Shown: in pieces, positions 11,241 through 24,726 of the stretch
Position numbering within the stretch: the first letter of the stretch is position 1
Layout: each line of letters starts with the position of its first letter
Assembly (NCBI GenBank): GCA_941918925.1
Contig: OW799237.1
Coordinates: 16,597,201-16,661,200, forward strand
Source of the DNA: Phyto melanocephala
Taxonomy: Eukaryota > Arthropoda > Insecta > Diptera > Rhinophoridae
Length of the DNA: 64,000 nt
Reading direction: 5' to 3'
The notes under the pieces: model-generated
The model's input: only the letters and a program-made list of their open reading frames with translations
Told to the model about the DNA's origin: nothing
Database searches by the model: none
Position numbers and translations under genes: made by a program

Positions 11241-14200
11241 TTTTGAAAATTAATTTTAAAATTTTGCAAATTCTACTCTAGCGAAAGTATATTCGTCAAA
11301 AATTTGCAAACTAAACTTACCTTAAACCAACTGAGAACTGTCAGGTCTGCTACTACAAAAACAGCACTTCGAATTTAAAGTTATTCGTCCCTAAAAAGAC
11401 AATGTTTAACGGAACGGTAGTTACAAATAATTTCAACGCAGTAATTCATATTTCCCAATCCATTATCTATCATTGAAATTCTTTCAAATTATTTTATACA
11501 TTTAAAAAGAAATTAAGATTTTTTTTGGCAAAAACTTATAAAATTTTTTTTATATATAAAGTACTTTTACTTCCTTTAAATAAATTCCAAGCACTGTAAC
11601 GTAACCAATAACAGTAATTCTTTACCTTTGCAAATTATAAAAATTTTATAAAAATTTCTGTGTAATGGTGCAGAAGGCTTTCGTCTCTCCTTTTGTAGTT
11701 TTAAATAAATATTTGAACATTTAGGTAAAGAATTAAATGCTTATTAGGAACATGATTGTAATGCTTAACAAATTCAAATTCTACTATTTCTGCTGCATTT
11801 ATGATTTCATAAAAAAATCCTTTCTTACAGCCTACTTTTCTTGCACTTGTATTTGCACACATCTTCTACTCTGCCTTCGAAGTAATGGCAACGCAGCAGG
11901 TTACCAATTCAAGCCCCCCAATAACAGATAAACCTCTGTTGTTTTCTCCCTTCTTAATATGGCAAAATAAAAGTCTGCACACGCATTATTCTTCTAAGTC
12001 GTTTAATGAAATGCGTGCATATGCACGCATTTGCCTGAGAACGGCCACAATAGACACAATACGAACAATAAACAATCATCCTCTTGCCAGAAATTACATA
12101 CAATTGAAATTGTTTGCACGAAAAGGATTGAATGCAAAGATAAAAGGATTTTCTTTTACAAATTGGAAAAAATTCCTATATGAAACTGGTATGGGTCAAA
12201 TGATTTGTTGGAATAAAAGGATTTCGGTTAAAGAATGAACTTAACTTTTGTTTGTAACCAATTAACACCTTGATGTAATAAGGGAGTAAATATAATAAAT
12301 ATAGCAAGAGAATTAGAAATTTTAAATATTCAGAACTAAGGTAATATTAGCAAAAAAAAAATATTCGCATATGGATAACAATTTAATGAAAAATTTCGGA
12401 CAGATATTTTATTAACAGATAGTTGTGCGAAAATTTTTATTCGCACCCACAATATTGTGCAGGACAGCTTAACAGATTAATATTAAATTCGGGACATTTT
12501 AGATATACAAATTAATAAAAAAAGAAAATAAAAAAAAAGGAAAGGAAAGGAAAATAGCAACAAAATATGGACCAAAAAATATATGAATAAGTTTCTACAA
12601 AATCTGTAATATATTCAGTCACTGCTAACAAATCACAATGGCAAGTTTTAGGATTAAGCAGTACATATGATTTGTCTTAATTATTAAGACAGTTCTCACA
12701 CGCACAAACTTAAGCTTGCAACCTCTTGAATATACACCCATCCCTTTCTCTTTTTAATTTTCACCTTCGAACTCCATAGATAGTAAACTTTAGTTTGAGA
12801 GTTGCCAAAGTAAATATTCGAGTAAAATCGTAAATTAGCCAAAATTATGCCAAATAGTGATCAAAAATAATTTCGACGTAACGTATTTTTACCGCAGAAT
12901 TCAGTCGCGAAATGAAAATTGTTTTGTTTGCTGAGCGTTTTTTCTTATACTTTTATTTTAAGAGACTAATTTGCTCAACAATATTACCATATATTCAAAA
13001 ATACTTATGTAGGCTTAAAAAAATTAAAATAATTACAGAATATTTGAATCAGTTTTTAGATTTATCTTAAACTTGATTTATATAAAGTAGAAATTTTGAA
13101 ATAGTGTGCTTTTGAGAGGAAACCAGGTAATATTATCACACCTATTGATGAAACATTACGGTGTAATGGAGCCGCATATTCTAGGCGTTTTTGACCATTG
13201 CTTCATTTAGACGAATCATACAGGATACAGGTTCACTTTGATGGACAGATTTCAAAAGCTTACCAAATACAGAGCATTACCTTAGTACCATAAATATTTG
13301 ATTTTGGTATAAATTTAGCTGATTGTCCAGGTTTCACATATGATCTCTTATGACTCGGGTTGTCATGTGGTGCAGACATTTTTTGCTCTTATAGTGTAAA
13401 AGCAGCATTTGGGATATAAGTTAAGGGACAGTATTATTATTATTTTTCATTATTATTGTTACTCTACTAATTATCAATATCATTGATTATTTTTTTATTA
13501 CTAACGTTGCTCTTTTTATGAATTCTTTCAATTGGAATTGAATTCTTTCTATTGGAATTGAGAGTTTCGATGGCATTTCTACTAAGTTAGTTTTGTCAGA
13601 GCATTTGTAAAAAGCGATCCTTATAGTGGGAAGGCAAGCTATATAAAATAAAGAAATAAACTGACTGACTGAATTAAAATATAAATCCTCAAAATTTTCG
13701 TTTAATTTAAAGCATATCGCGCATATCAAGGAAGTTTTTTAACTTATACAAAAAAGTCTATTGAGGTCTTCCGGCTTAAACTGTATGGTAATCAACTTTC
13801 CTGCTATTTAATGAATCCTGTTTCCCGCAGGAGTGGTACCTTATTAACTTTTGAAGAATCTGCAAACTCTTATTCAGTATGACAACAACTTGTATAGCTT
13901 CCATTCTGGGTCTTTGACTTTTCTAACTTTTCCGGGCAATCTCTGTCTTTCGCGATAAAATCACCAATACATAAACTCACTAATCAGCTTTCGATTGACA
14001 AAGCCGAGGAAACACATTCTTCATAAGTTTTGATGATCTTTGTAAGTGTTCCAGAAGCATTTTTTTCTAGTTAAGAAAGTAAAGCCAAACTTTTTGCATA
14101 TAACAATTTGTTAGAGCAAAGTTCGACATGTTTAAAGAAAAAAGTTTGTTGTTCACACTATAATATTCAATAACTAAGCGAGACTAAATGAAAGATACTT

Positions 14201-15273
14201 ATGTACCCTCTAGAATGACATATCTGTTGTGAATTTCACATTTTTAAATTATACACTTAATATGAACAAAATTTTTATCAATAATTGAATCAATTGTAAT
14301 TATTCCTAGAATTGTTTAATAATAAATAAGATATTTTTAAAGAATTTTAATATGGATTGGGTAATTAAATAATTAAAATTAAGAAAACGGTGTGTAATGT
14401 TCAATTGTTGTGGTTATGTGAAAAGTTGCGATATCGAGTTAAGTTAAACGTCATCTATGTCGTCGTCATCTATAGGTAAGCTAGTATTTGCTATAAATTT
14501 AAGTGCCAATGGTTCAATAATACCACCGCACAGTGCGTTGTCCCATACCCAAAAATCAAGAAATCACTTATCATGGATTTGAATAAAATATATATTGCTT
14601 TAAAGGTAATTGTCGGTCGAATATAACACTGAACATTTTTTTTACTTCTCTATATTCTCGCAAGACGACGCTAAACTCAACTAACTTGTAATAAAAAATA
14701 CCATGTAAAAAATTGGATCTTAGCTGCTTCAGAGAAATAGCTGCAAGAACTTTATTTATGTAAGAAATTTTTAGGTTACCTAACAATATTTAAAAAAAAA
14801 TGATTTAAATTTTTTATTGCTTTAATAGCGCACTTATTTCAATAACAAATTGTCATTTACCAAATTTTGGTGAAGTATAAAAAAAAACTAAAAATAAAAA
14901 TTTTTTATTCTCTATTATTTAACTATAGACTCTGTTCCATCAAATAAATGAAAAATTAGAATCAACTTTGTCTTACAACTTAACAATTTTCTAAATTTAA
15001 ATGTTTTTTTTTTTAAATTTAAGGGAATGTTTCATAAATTTCACTAATATTATAACTTGTGGCAAATAAATTATTAAAATTAGTTTTAAATTTCACATCA
15101 TGTATAATATATCTTAAAAGAAATAAAAATATATATAATAAATACTATAACAAATTTTATGAGAATCGGATAACTTTTGTAAGAGTTATAGCTTTTTTTC
15201 TGAAAAAGCATATATGACAGGACCTAGTGTCCTTCCGTCAATCATAATCAAAATTATCTCACAAGAACAGGAT
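11241..15273. other. AT-rich DNA without a recognised gene
   Basis: No protein family was recognised. The longest ATG-started frame (11885-12238, plus, 117 codons) has no motif. A perfect-looking tandem of AATTCTTTCAATTGGAATTG is at 13519-13561. An AAATAAACTGACTGACTGAA segment at 13655 resembles a retroelement tail. No RNA gene was seen. Confidence 0.55.
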
Positions 15274-15673
15274 CCCATCAAAAAAATTTGAAGTTGTGCA
15301 AAGCCAATTACAGTTTCATGACTTATAAATCAACTGTGTAAAAGCAGTCATTCTAAATGTCTTCCTAAATGTGAGATAATTTGTGATAAATGATGTGCTT
15401 AAAAATGAATGCCATATCATGCAAAATATGTTAAAGAATTCATGTTCGCAAACAAATTTAACTTATGAAATATCCGATGCTTTTCATTAAATATGAATAA
15501 ATTCCATGCTCTTATTAGAATGGAGTGCAGTTCATTATTATATTCATGTAAACATATGATCTCCAATGACATGCTAATGTTAAAATAATTAGTGTTTTCC
15601 CCTAAATTTAATCACTTCGTCACCAGCTGAGCCCCTGCAAATTCACTTTTTGGTCATAGATTTTTTTGCTGGG
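15274..15673. mobile_element. MITE with CCCAGCAAAAAA-type ends, copy 1
   Basis: Left end CCCATCAAAAAAATTTGA and right end TTTTTTTGCTGGG are inverted. The right half, from TTATATTCATGTAAACATAT through GACATGCTAATGTTAAAAT, is clearly homologous to the copy at 28503-28847. About 400 bp with no reading frame. Flanking duplications are not obvious. Confidence 0.6.
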
Positions 15674-17965
15674 ATGTAAATGAACTTTCAATTTTTGCTA
15701 CTTTCTGTAAAGTTATGTAACTATAATTGAAAATTTCGTCCTCACCATATATGAGCAATAGACGTGTTCTTTGTCCGATTTTTTTTTTAAATAGAGTTTT
15801 TTTTTATTTTAAGTATATTTTAAAACTCTGGGACTTTTATTCTGCACCGTGACAAAATTGCATTGCATTAACTTTTAGATGTTGATGTTTAAATTTTTTG
15901 AGACTTCAACGTGATAATTTTGCTTAATGCAATACCATCCAATGTGGTCAGCGGCTTAATTTAATATTTTCTTCTTTTTTTTTTGTAAAAATCGTCATCT
16001 TTAGCACATTGTTAAAGTAATTGCGTTGTTCTATTTGCAATTGTCAAGCAAACAACTATTTTTTGTTTGTTCAGAAATTGATTTTATTCTCTACTGCAGC
16101 CACAAAAAATCGTCACTAAATCTTGTCTTCATCAAATTTTTATAAAACAAGCTCACATGGCTTAGAAGCTTAAAAAAAAATTTGTAAAATTTACGTTTTA
16201 AAGCAATTTGTCAATGCTATTTAATACAATTGTTGGCTGTTATTTATTACAATTTAAAGTTTCAAATAAAAGTTAAAATATTGCAGTATCACTCAGTTCA
16301 TAGGTGGAGTGTTTTAAAAATTCAAACAACAAAACCAAATATATAATTCTTGCTTTCTTTAAATAAATTTTCATAAATTTCCATATATTTCCTATGCCGT
16401 TTACAGGAACTTTTTTAATTTATCTTCCTACTGACAGCCATTTTGAAACAAATTGATGCCTCAAAAATATTTTGATAAATATTTAAGTTGTTCTCTTCCA
16501 ACCTAAAATTATTTTACTTCATTTTATTATCAGGAAATTATGCCATAAATATTGAAAATTTCTCAAATATTACAATTTTATATGTATTTATTTCTTTATT
16601 ATTAAAAATTTAAATCTAATAGCACAACATAACTCTGTTTGTCAGTGACCTTTAAGGATATTCTGACTGTTTCTGCCCTGTTTCACAAACAAACCCCCGC
16701 CCCCTTTTGAAATGGTGCAAAAAAATCATCGGAAATTATTTATAACATACATTTAGGCCCTTTGGGGAGCGTTTCTACACATGCATAAACACATACATGT
16801 GTGCTCACACACATGAAGTCATTGTCAAGCATGCAATTTATTTAAAGCTTTGCTTGTTATAAAAAAGGGAAAATAAGGGTCTTCTTTTTTTTGCTTTTGC
16901 TTTTTTTCTAAAACAAGTGTACATATGTGTGAGTGTATAAAAATGAAAAATGCAAGTTAATGTTGTGCAAATTAAGACATTTTTTACTGGGTATTTTTTA
17001 GATTAAATAGATTTTTTTTGCTGTTATTTTTATGATTTTGAAAATGTTTTTACTTTTTTTAAATTACCATATGCTAAGACCCCTACAAACGAGCAGAATC
17101 AGGGGAAAAAAACAAAAAATAAATAATCATATATCATGTTGTTTTATGTTCACCAACACCCCCCATTAGAACGCTAAAGGGGTTTGTCTAAACTTCGCTT
17201 TTTGCCTTCACTTCACATGGTAGTATTAGAATTACAACAACAAAATATTGTTTCAGTGGGGGAACTTTAATGGTACTGTTGGAGCGGGACTAGCAGTTAA
17301 TGTTGTTGGACAAGAGTGAGATATTCATGTCAAATTTATTATTACTCTTTTTTTCATACCAGTTTTAGTCAATTTGTTCGGTGTTATTGCGTTTGTTGTG
17401 TGTGTGTTTCGCTGATAATGGCAATTTGTTATTGTCCCTTTTTCCCACTTGTTCAATTTTTTGCTTTGCAGTTTGTAATATTCAACATGATTTTGTTTGT
17501 TGTGTGCTTATGAAGGGGCGTTAAAACTTATATGCAAATTATAGTCAATTTTTTGCATTTAACAAAAGTGTTATAAATAAGATCGTGTATAGTTTTTAAT
17601 CTCTTTTCTTTATCTAATAGTGAATTTCCATATAAATACAGAGTATAAATAACATTCGTTTCCGTTCGGATATGACTAATTTTGTTAAAAATGTGATTAA
17701 AATACTTAAACAGTAAGAGACGATGTTGGTAAATAACGTTAAGCATATTCTGGTAAGTGAAATTAAGGATTTCTTTTAAAAATTAAAAAGAAAGTTACAA
17801 AATGTTTACATATCGTATAAGAACTTGTTTGTGACAGAAATAATTCCATTATGGGCCTTTGTTTCACAGGACAAAACAGTAATTTAATGATTATTTTTAA
17901 TAAAAGGAAATACAGAGGCGGTTAGCTGTGTAACCCGACGGCTTTGGAAATAAAATTAGCGCCTA
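15674..17965. other. AT-rich DNA without a recognised gene
   Basis: Nothing recognised. Poly-T and poly-A tracts and a short run of CA repeats near 16800 are present. The open frame at 17316-17513 is T-rich and low in information. Confidence 0.6.
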
Positions 17966-18081
17966 TATTCTGCAATCCAAATGCAATTAAATCACTCGGA
18001 ATTGCCATGGCATTTTTGTTATAAACAATAACACTACAATGGCAATTCCAAATAATTCAATTTCACTCGGAGTGCAGAACA
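17966..18081. mobile_element. Hairpin MITE (about 116 bp)
   Basis: Two arms of about 45 bp form an imperfect palindrome. TTCTGCA...GGAATTGCCAT on the left is mirrored by ATGGCAATTCC...TGCAGAA on the right, around an AT-rich loop. Both arms also carry CACTCGGA. No reading frame. Confidence 0.65.
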
Positions 18082-18134
18082 CAGATGAATATAATAAATA
18101 TTTAACATATTCCTTCCTTTCCTTTTTTCTACTA

Positions 18135-18158
18135 CAGTAAAGTCGCGATAATATGAAC
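18135..18158 (+). repeat. Possible solo pogo-type terminal repeat
   Basis: CAGTAAAGTCGCGATAATAT directly follows TA, the pattern of pogo/Tigger element ends (CAGT followed by a CGATAA motif). I found no partner end nearby, so it may be a leftover terminus. Confidence 0.35.
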
Positions 18159-18556
18159 CATTAAAAACCAAGCAAGATAGTTCATATTTGCAAATGCCAT
18201 ATAATTTTCTTTTAAAAACGTTTTCCACATTAAAATAAGTTTTTTGTATTAATTTTTATTTTTTATTGTTTTTTAGATTTCAAAAATTTATATATTGAAA
18301 AAAAAAACTTATTCGCGAATAAATATGTGTGGTGTTTCTTTTGTTCAATCAGCTTTAAACAGGCTCGTTCTCTTAACTATCTGAATACATTCAAATCTAA
18401 TTGATTTGCCATTTCACTTTCGGCACATACCACTGCTTTTTAAAAAAGTCCTTTCTTGGCACCTCTACATAATCATCTTTATCGGATAGTTCTTTCTCCA
18501 TTTCATTTTAGTTATAATTTATATTATTTCCGCCTTTGCGGATTTTCCCTTGCACC

Positions 18557-18940
18557 ATGAATAGACCAACGAGTCAGCGACAGTTGCAAATCATTGAGTT
18601 TTATTATTAAAATTCGAGAGATATTTTATGTCCATTTTATGATCCTAATGATTGATTAACAGAACGGGCTATTCAAGTTGTTATGCGCAAGTTTTATTTT
18701 ATTGGACATTATTCTACCGACCTGGATGCGAAAAGTGCGTACTGAACATAATATTTTAATGAAGATCGCAATATATCAGTTCGTTTCTGTTGTTAACAAT
18801 TAGGCTTGTGCTATTTGCCAACCTCTGTTAAAACCAAATAAAGTATATTTTCTGCAAGAACTGAACCCAGGTGGCCTACCACAAAGTCGTTGGTTTCTTG
18901 AATGGGCCTTAGAAAAGTTTGATGAAAATCCATTTGTGTA
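18557..18940 (+). pseudogene. DD41D mariner transposase, N-terminal half
   Basis: Starts at ATG 18557 with MNRPTSQRQLQIIEFYY, followed by TERAIQVVMRKF, NEDRNISVRF, QLGLCY, FLQELNPGGLPQSR and WFLEWALEKFDENPF. This is the helix-turn-helix and linker part of the DD41D transposase, and it stops just before the first catalytic acid. Frames shift several times and stop codons are frequent. It complements the catalytic halves at 6.0-7.0 and 10.6-11.2 kb: GEWALxxLDENP in the 6-kb copy overlaps EWALEKFDENP here. Confidence 0.8.
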
Positions 18941-19004
18941 AGCTTCACGCAAGAGTGCAAAAGGGTGTATAGAAGTTTATCTTTCCATTTATAATTTCTA
19001 AAAT

Positions 19005-19345
19005 ATTAATTTGAAACTTGAAAAACTTATAGATGAAGAAATTGACTTAGCTAAGTCCCTTTGCCCGTGTGTATGTGGGAATAAAGTTTTTGAAGCCCAT
19101 ACTTATACCTCAGACCCTTTGTATGTTAGCAGTTTATCAGATATACTTTTGAGAATTTTGCTATTGAAAATCAGTTATGTGAACTTAAACCGAGCTGTGA
19201 TATGAAGCAAAGAAAAAAAATGACTTAATTTTTTACCCAAACAAAGTCAGATTTTACACCTTCTATGGAACTTCCTAAAACGTACATAAAATATGAACCT
19301 TTGGTAGCATCTACAGAAAATCTTAATTCAATGAGTTAGTTACCG
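19005..19345 (+). other. Unidentified coding-like segment, probably a transposon relic
   Basis: One frame gives about 64 codons with LEKLIDEEIDLAKSLCPCVC and SDPLYVSSLSDILL, and a second frame continues with SMELPKTYIKYEPL. The residue mix looks protein-like. There is no ATG at the start of the open stretch, and a frameshift separates the pieces. I do not recognise the family. Confidence 0.3.
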
Positions 19346-19454
19346 ACAAAGATATCGATGAACAAAATTAAAAACAGGAATGTCAATTATAAGTTCAGAA
19401 TTTAATTACCTAAATAAATTTTTGTCAATGTTGTACCATAACTTTGTCAGTTAT

Positions 19455-20170
19455 GGTTCCGCTCGAGGGCATCTATCCCAAGCTACTAACAGGCCCTGGT
19501 AGATTTTCAGTACGGGATAGAGAGGTGAGACCAAAACCTGTGGCTTCTTGGAGCCATAATTTGAGAGAATGAATACTCCGATCAGGAGCATGAATTTGCG
19601 GCTGACCAGACCTATCTGGTACCACGGGAAGCAATAAACCCCTAGAACTTGTTCTGGACTGGTTATTGGTAAAGGTCTCATCGGAGAGCACGTTGTGGCT
19701 GTGGTTCTCTTAAGCGGGAAACGGTTTTAGGGGTAGTTAATGTCCCATGCTTGACTTCGATCAGACTTCCGACAATCACATATGTTTCTGGGTGCTGTTG
19801 CCATCTCAACAGAATAAAGAATGATGATTTAATGGCCGATGCTCACAGTGCAGCGACGAACCTGTGGAGTAAGTGCAATCATTTATGTGTCGTGGTGGTG
19901 TGTCGTTTCAACAGAAATATTGTGTGGGTTGTTCGGCTTCTTTCAGTAGGCACACCTGATTCTGTTGCCGATCAATCTATACCATGTAGCGAAAAACACA
20001 ATTTAAGGGGAAAGACCGCCTGAGCTCTCGAGAAAGGTGCATGAACTAAGAATTAATGTATGTTAGACTGCTATATGTGACATGACTGAGCTGCGCAGAA
20101 TAATGAAAGGGGCTCTGGTTGGGAGTCACGGACCCAACCCAGTGGAAAGACCACCACTAGGTTATGGCAT
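19455..20170. repeat. GC-richer island, unclassified interspersed element
   Basis: About 700 bases with base composition well above the surrounding AT-rich DNA, with sharp edges (19455 and about 20170). Short frames exist on both strands (for example 19751-20023 plus and 19451-19691 minus), but none carries a motif I know. The 3' part has GAGTCACGGACCCAACCC and similar pieces. It may be the 5' region of a LINE or an unknown retroelement. Confidence 0.4.
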
Positions 20171-23100
20171 TATATTTCGCTGCTGACGTTAGTCGAATTA
20201 CGCATTTTCAGTTATAGTCTTGCAAAGAAATTGTCATGTAAATAGCTGAGATATAAGCCAAACACCTCTAGTGCTTTTGTTTTTTTTTGCCAAACTTTTT
20301 TTACACAAATATAAATTAAGCTCAGCCCCTGGATAAATTTTTGACTCTTTTCTTTGCCATGTATACACAACATATGAAAAACACGAAATCTTTACCAAAT
20401 CTTCTTTGTGGAAATATTTGGTCCAGTACGTCCATATACCTTTGATTGTCCTTTGTGACGAAGTTAACTTTTGACTCACTGGTTGAAATGTGGCTGCAAT
20501 AAGGAAGAGGCAAGATTGGTGAGAAGTTAATTTTAAATTTTTGAACAGTCCGTTAGCCATCAAGACTTCAGTAAACTATTTTCTAATGGGAATATATGAA
20601 GTCTCTCGTGTACAGAAAATAATCAGGCACAACAAAAGATGCCATTAATGAGATACCGGCCGAAATGCAGAAAAAAATGTGACCAAATTAGAGCTTGTCT
20701 ACGTTTTATAAAATAACTAAAAAAATGGCAGGCTTTCATATATTGCCACAAGAAATTTTCGTTTACTTCTGCAAATTTTAAAAGAAAATGCAAGGAGGCA
20801 TAGGCTTTTTGTAATAAAATCATTTTCATTAACAAAAAAATTGTCGTTAAATATTTAATAGAAACTTTAAGAGAAGACAGTTTTTCTCTTAAAATACTTT
20901 TCTTAGTCTTATTTATATTGCAGCATTATAAAAATAAACTACATTACATAAATATTGTATATAATTCTAACAGAGCGCTCCTTTTTTTTAGTACTTTTAA
21001 AGGAAACTGAAGATTAAAAACATCTTGTCTGTGTAATTTGATCTTAAGCTAGAGTTTTACAGAAAGATATTCCAAATCCCAGTCAATTTATGATGACTTT
21101 TAAAAGTAGTATTATTGTAATTAATGTTTTAAATTGCATTTAAAAAAAACTAAAATGTCAACTAATTACCCGGGAAATAAGCCTGCGAAGGCACTTAGTA
21201 TATAATGAGATTAACTGGAAAAGAACTAAAAAAACATTTAAAAGAAAAATTGTGGAAAACATAACATATGGTTCATTGGAAACCTGCTATGATATTGACA
21301 TTTTCAAATAATTTAAATAGACTAAAACAATTAGCAATAGCTTTGAAACGTTTTTAAGTAAAAAGACATGTGTTAAATTTAACAACCACTTAAAAAAATG
21401 CACTTAGTTTGAAAAGGAAAATAAATTCTCAGGCATGTTTTACAAAAAAAAGAAAAAAAAACAAACATTAGATTCTTAGATTTCAAATAAGTAAGAACAT
21501 ATTTATTTCTCTCTAGGATTTTGAATATTCTGTTTGTTATATATTTTTAATAAAAAAAGGAAATCGTGCATATCCTTTTCACCTGGTTTTGCTTAATATT
21601 TCTTTTCTATATTTTTCACTCTAAGTATTTCTTAGATAAAATATTAACACATCTGTACCTTAATGTAGTGTGTTATTAAGAAAGAAGTTCGTCTTGCATT
21701 AAGTTTCTTCATGTGTATGTAGTAGTTAATAATATTATATAACATCTTGTAGTCTGTCTATATTAAAATTGATATGAGCTAAGGGAATCCATAATCCATG
21801 GCAATAACAAAATAAAATATTTTAACTTTTTTCTTTTACACAACATATAAAACAAAACCCAGTGTATCACATGTTTCAAATGACATTTGAAAACAGAAAA
21901 GTCAATTTTAAATTTACAGAAATACACACACACTCACACGTCACATTGTAACGTATGAAGAACATGTCCTTATAACTTTATGTTTAACTGCAAAATAAAA
22001 CGTGCGTATAGAATGACATGAAATTGTGTATGCGTGTATGTATGTATTTGTGTATTTGCCAGCAACAACATATTTCAGAGTAAAGGTTGCAGCAGTTTCA
22101 ACTTAAAGTCAAAATAAGAAAGCAAGAAAATAAAGACGGTAAATGATATCATGCACCCCCTTGTTTTGCGTATTGCGAGGATGTTAATGTTTTAGTTTCT
22201 TTTTGTGTTCTTTTTTTTAAAGCTTTTGCTATGGATATCAAATAAAAAACGATGAGTGGGGTAAAGGGACCCTAAATAAAGTTGAAAACAAATGCTAAGA
22301 TTTCTTCAGGGACTTATGTAGGTCTAGAAGCTTTCTTTTAACACACTCTACCCACTATGTACCGTAATACGTTTCTAAATGCAATGGAGAAAATCGTTGC
22401 CAAAGGGTTGCTGGGTTTTACTTTCGATGGGGTGTCGTCATATTTAGTATTAATGTATTTTTTTTATTAACAAATATTTGTATTATACCATTAAGCTTAT
22501 ATGGCAAATATATTGACATTAAATTGTTGTTATATTATGCTTAACAATGAATAAGATTTTTAATAGAGATTCGTTTGTCATTAGCATCAACTAGGGAAAG
22601 ATAATTAAAGTGGGCAGCTCTACAAGGTATTAAAAAGAAACAGCGAGCAGTTCTAAAGTTATTTAATTATAATAATTAAATGCTTACAGGGAATGATTTG
22701 TAAAATCAATTGTTTTTACTGAAATTTTGTTTTAGGTTATTTTAGGGGATCAGCAGCAGCTTATACGTTTTGTGCCAAAAGATTACAAATTTTAATAAAA
22801 TATATAAATTATTTCTTATATGGCTTTCAAAGCTATTAAAAGGAATGCATTGATTTAAGGGAAATATAATTTTTTCTTTGTACTATCACGCTTAATGGGC
22901 TATATACTGTGGTTCTTATAAGTAACAAAGAGCCATTGAAAGTTTACTCCATTTGATAATAAATGTTACATTTTTTCCAGCTAGGACTTAGATCCTGTAC
23001 TTCATAGCCGTAGTCATAATGGTTGAACCATTATACGAATCCTGCACTTGGGCATCCAATCCATGATATCCTTAGCTATGTTACCAGTTAGGCTACAAAG

Positions 23101-23519
23101 CTTATGCCCTATTCAACTTCACTTGAGATTAGTCATTTCAATTTGCATAGGTTTTTGTTTTGAAGTAATCCAAAGCTGTATGTTTGATACAGTTTTTGGG
23201 TGGACAGTATATTAATAACAGACTTCTTAGGCACCCATTAACGAATATCTACAGCATATATACCCTGAATAAATTAAGTCTCCCTACAGATATACTCATT
23301 ATATAAATTAATAATTTTTAATTGTTTTTAATAGCTATATTTGGTTAACATTTGTTATTTTATAAGACCACCTGTAAATTAAAAACTAATATAAAATAAA
23401 TACAAAAGAGCTCTTTAAAAACTTGAAAAATTGTCCAATTTTTTCACTTCAAAAAAATAATGCAAAAAAAAACAGCACACAGTTGTCCCTGCAGGCTGTG
23501 TCAGAGACACGGCCATTAA
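20171..23519. other. AT-rich DNA without a recognised gene
   Basis: Nothing recognised at the protein level. A perfect palindrome ATAATGGTT-G-AACCATTAT lies at about 23016-23034. Read on the minus strand, the segment near 23020-23100 has a weak box-A-like TAGCCTAACTGG, which I judge too weak to call a SINE. Confidence 0.55.
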
Positions 23520-23960
23520 GTTTAACGTAGAATACGCCATCCGATAAAACAGAAAACGTATATAGCAATAATTGATAAATAATATAAGCAAATGAATTTA
23601 TTAATTTGATAGTTACTTTTGATAATATACATAAGCTTATGGTAGGAAAAATAGGATAAATATGTTTTTAAATTAAAAAAGTAGGGATAAATGATAAATA
23701 ACAGACGCAAATCAATTTGATTATTTGAAAATTACTTTTGATAATATGGGCTTATGATAGGAAAAATAGGATTAATATGTTTTTAAAATAACATTCAAAT
23801 TTCTCGCAAAAACTAAGTCAATGGTTGTGTTATCAATAGTTGTGGGAGCATCGTTTCGAATATAATCCAAATTAAATGTATCGATCATATATTTCGCTTT
23901 CAATATTTCATCAATCAAAATAACAGCCGAAGGTTTGTGTCCACACAGGTTTGTGTTCAC
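23520..23960 (-). pseudogene. Endonuclease-like domain relic with tandem duplication
   Basis: The minus-strand frame from 23960 reads FNLDYIRNDAPTTIDNTTID and LVFARNLNV, followed across a stop by SYFSYHKPI. The pair TTIDLVFxRN and YxSYFSYHKP resembles the C-terminal part of endonuclease/exonuclease/phosphatase-type domains found in mobile elements. The SYFSYHK segment is present twice because about 119 bases are duplicated in tandem (about 23590-23709 and 23709-23795). No intact gene remains. Confidence 0.5.
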
Positions 23961-24294
23961 GCTACAAACTCAAACACTCAACCAAACACCACACATATGT
24001 TTGAGTGTATGTGTTTAAACAATTTTCATTTGAGAAATTTAAAGATTAGGAAGATATCAACCAATATGAAATGTATATCAAACGAAAGATAACATATTCA
24101 TTTACCTACAAAAATTTTCTAAAAAAAAGTTATTTCGCCGTTTCCTCATAACCAATGAAACAAAGGTTACAACAGCAACAATCTGACATGACTTCCTATA
24201 CCGAAAGGTAAGACGTATTCTACGCCAAAAGTCTCCATGCCTTTTGCTATTTTGAACTTTAAAATTATTTTACTGAATTCAGTAGTTCCTAATA

Positions 24295-24724
24295 TGTGAC
24301 GCAACATGACAAAGGTCCCTTTAAAAGAGTTAATTTTTCAGTACCTGTCAAAACTAGAATTAAAGCCTTAATTTCATGTTTTGGGGTTTTGACACCTAAT
24401 GCTACCTACATATCTCGTCGTGTGTCTACATAACATTATCGGTCATTTTCTTTTGTTTAATGAGCGATGAGTTTGACACTTAAGAACTTTGTCCAAAATC
24501 CTAAAAAAAACACTTTCAAAAACATAGTCAAACTTTAACCTCAATTATCTCCAAACTACCTTTTTTGAAATAAAAACTTCAAAATGCTGTAACATTGTCA
24601 ATTTTTGAAATTTTTGCATAGTTTTGATGTCATTTTGTTTAGAATTTTATCCTTTATCCATTAGTATAAAAACTTGATTTTGACCCCTGGCAAAATAAGG
24701 TCCCTTTCGTCATATCGCGTCACA
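24295..24724. mobile_element. TA-flanked MITE (Tc1/mariner type), 430 bp
   Basis: The left end TGTGACGCAACATGACAAAG (from 24295) is the inverse of the right end CTTTCGTCATATCGCGTCAC/A (to 24724). TA flanks both ends (24293-24294 and 24725-24726). There is no reading frame. It abuts the C-terminal end of a Tc1 transposase relic, so it could be an inserted MITE or an internally deleted relative. Confidence 0.7.
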
Positions 24725-24726
24725 TA

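Noticed and set aside
11885..12238. ATG-started frame of 117 codons
   Set aside because: No recognisable motif, no neighbouring exon or conserved feature, and a length expected now and then in 64 kb. Kept only as a note.
23000..23110. Second tRNA-derived SINE on the minus strand
   Set aside because: A box-A-like sequence is present, but no convincing box B at the right distance and no flanking duplication.
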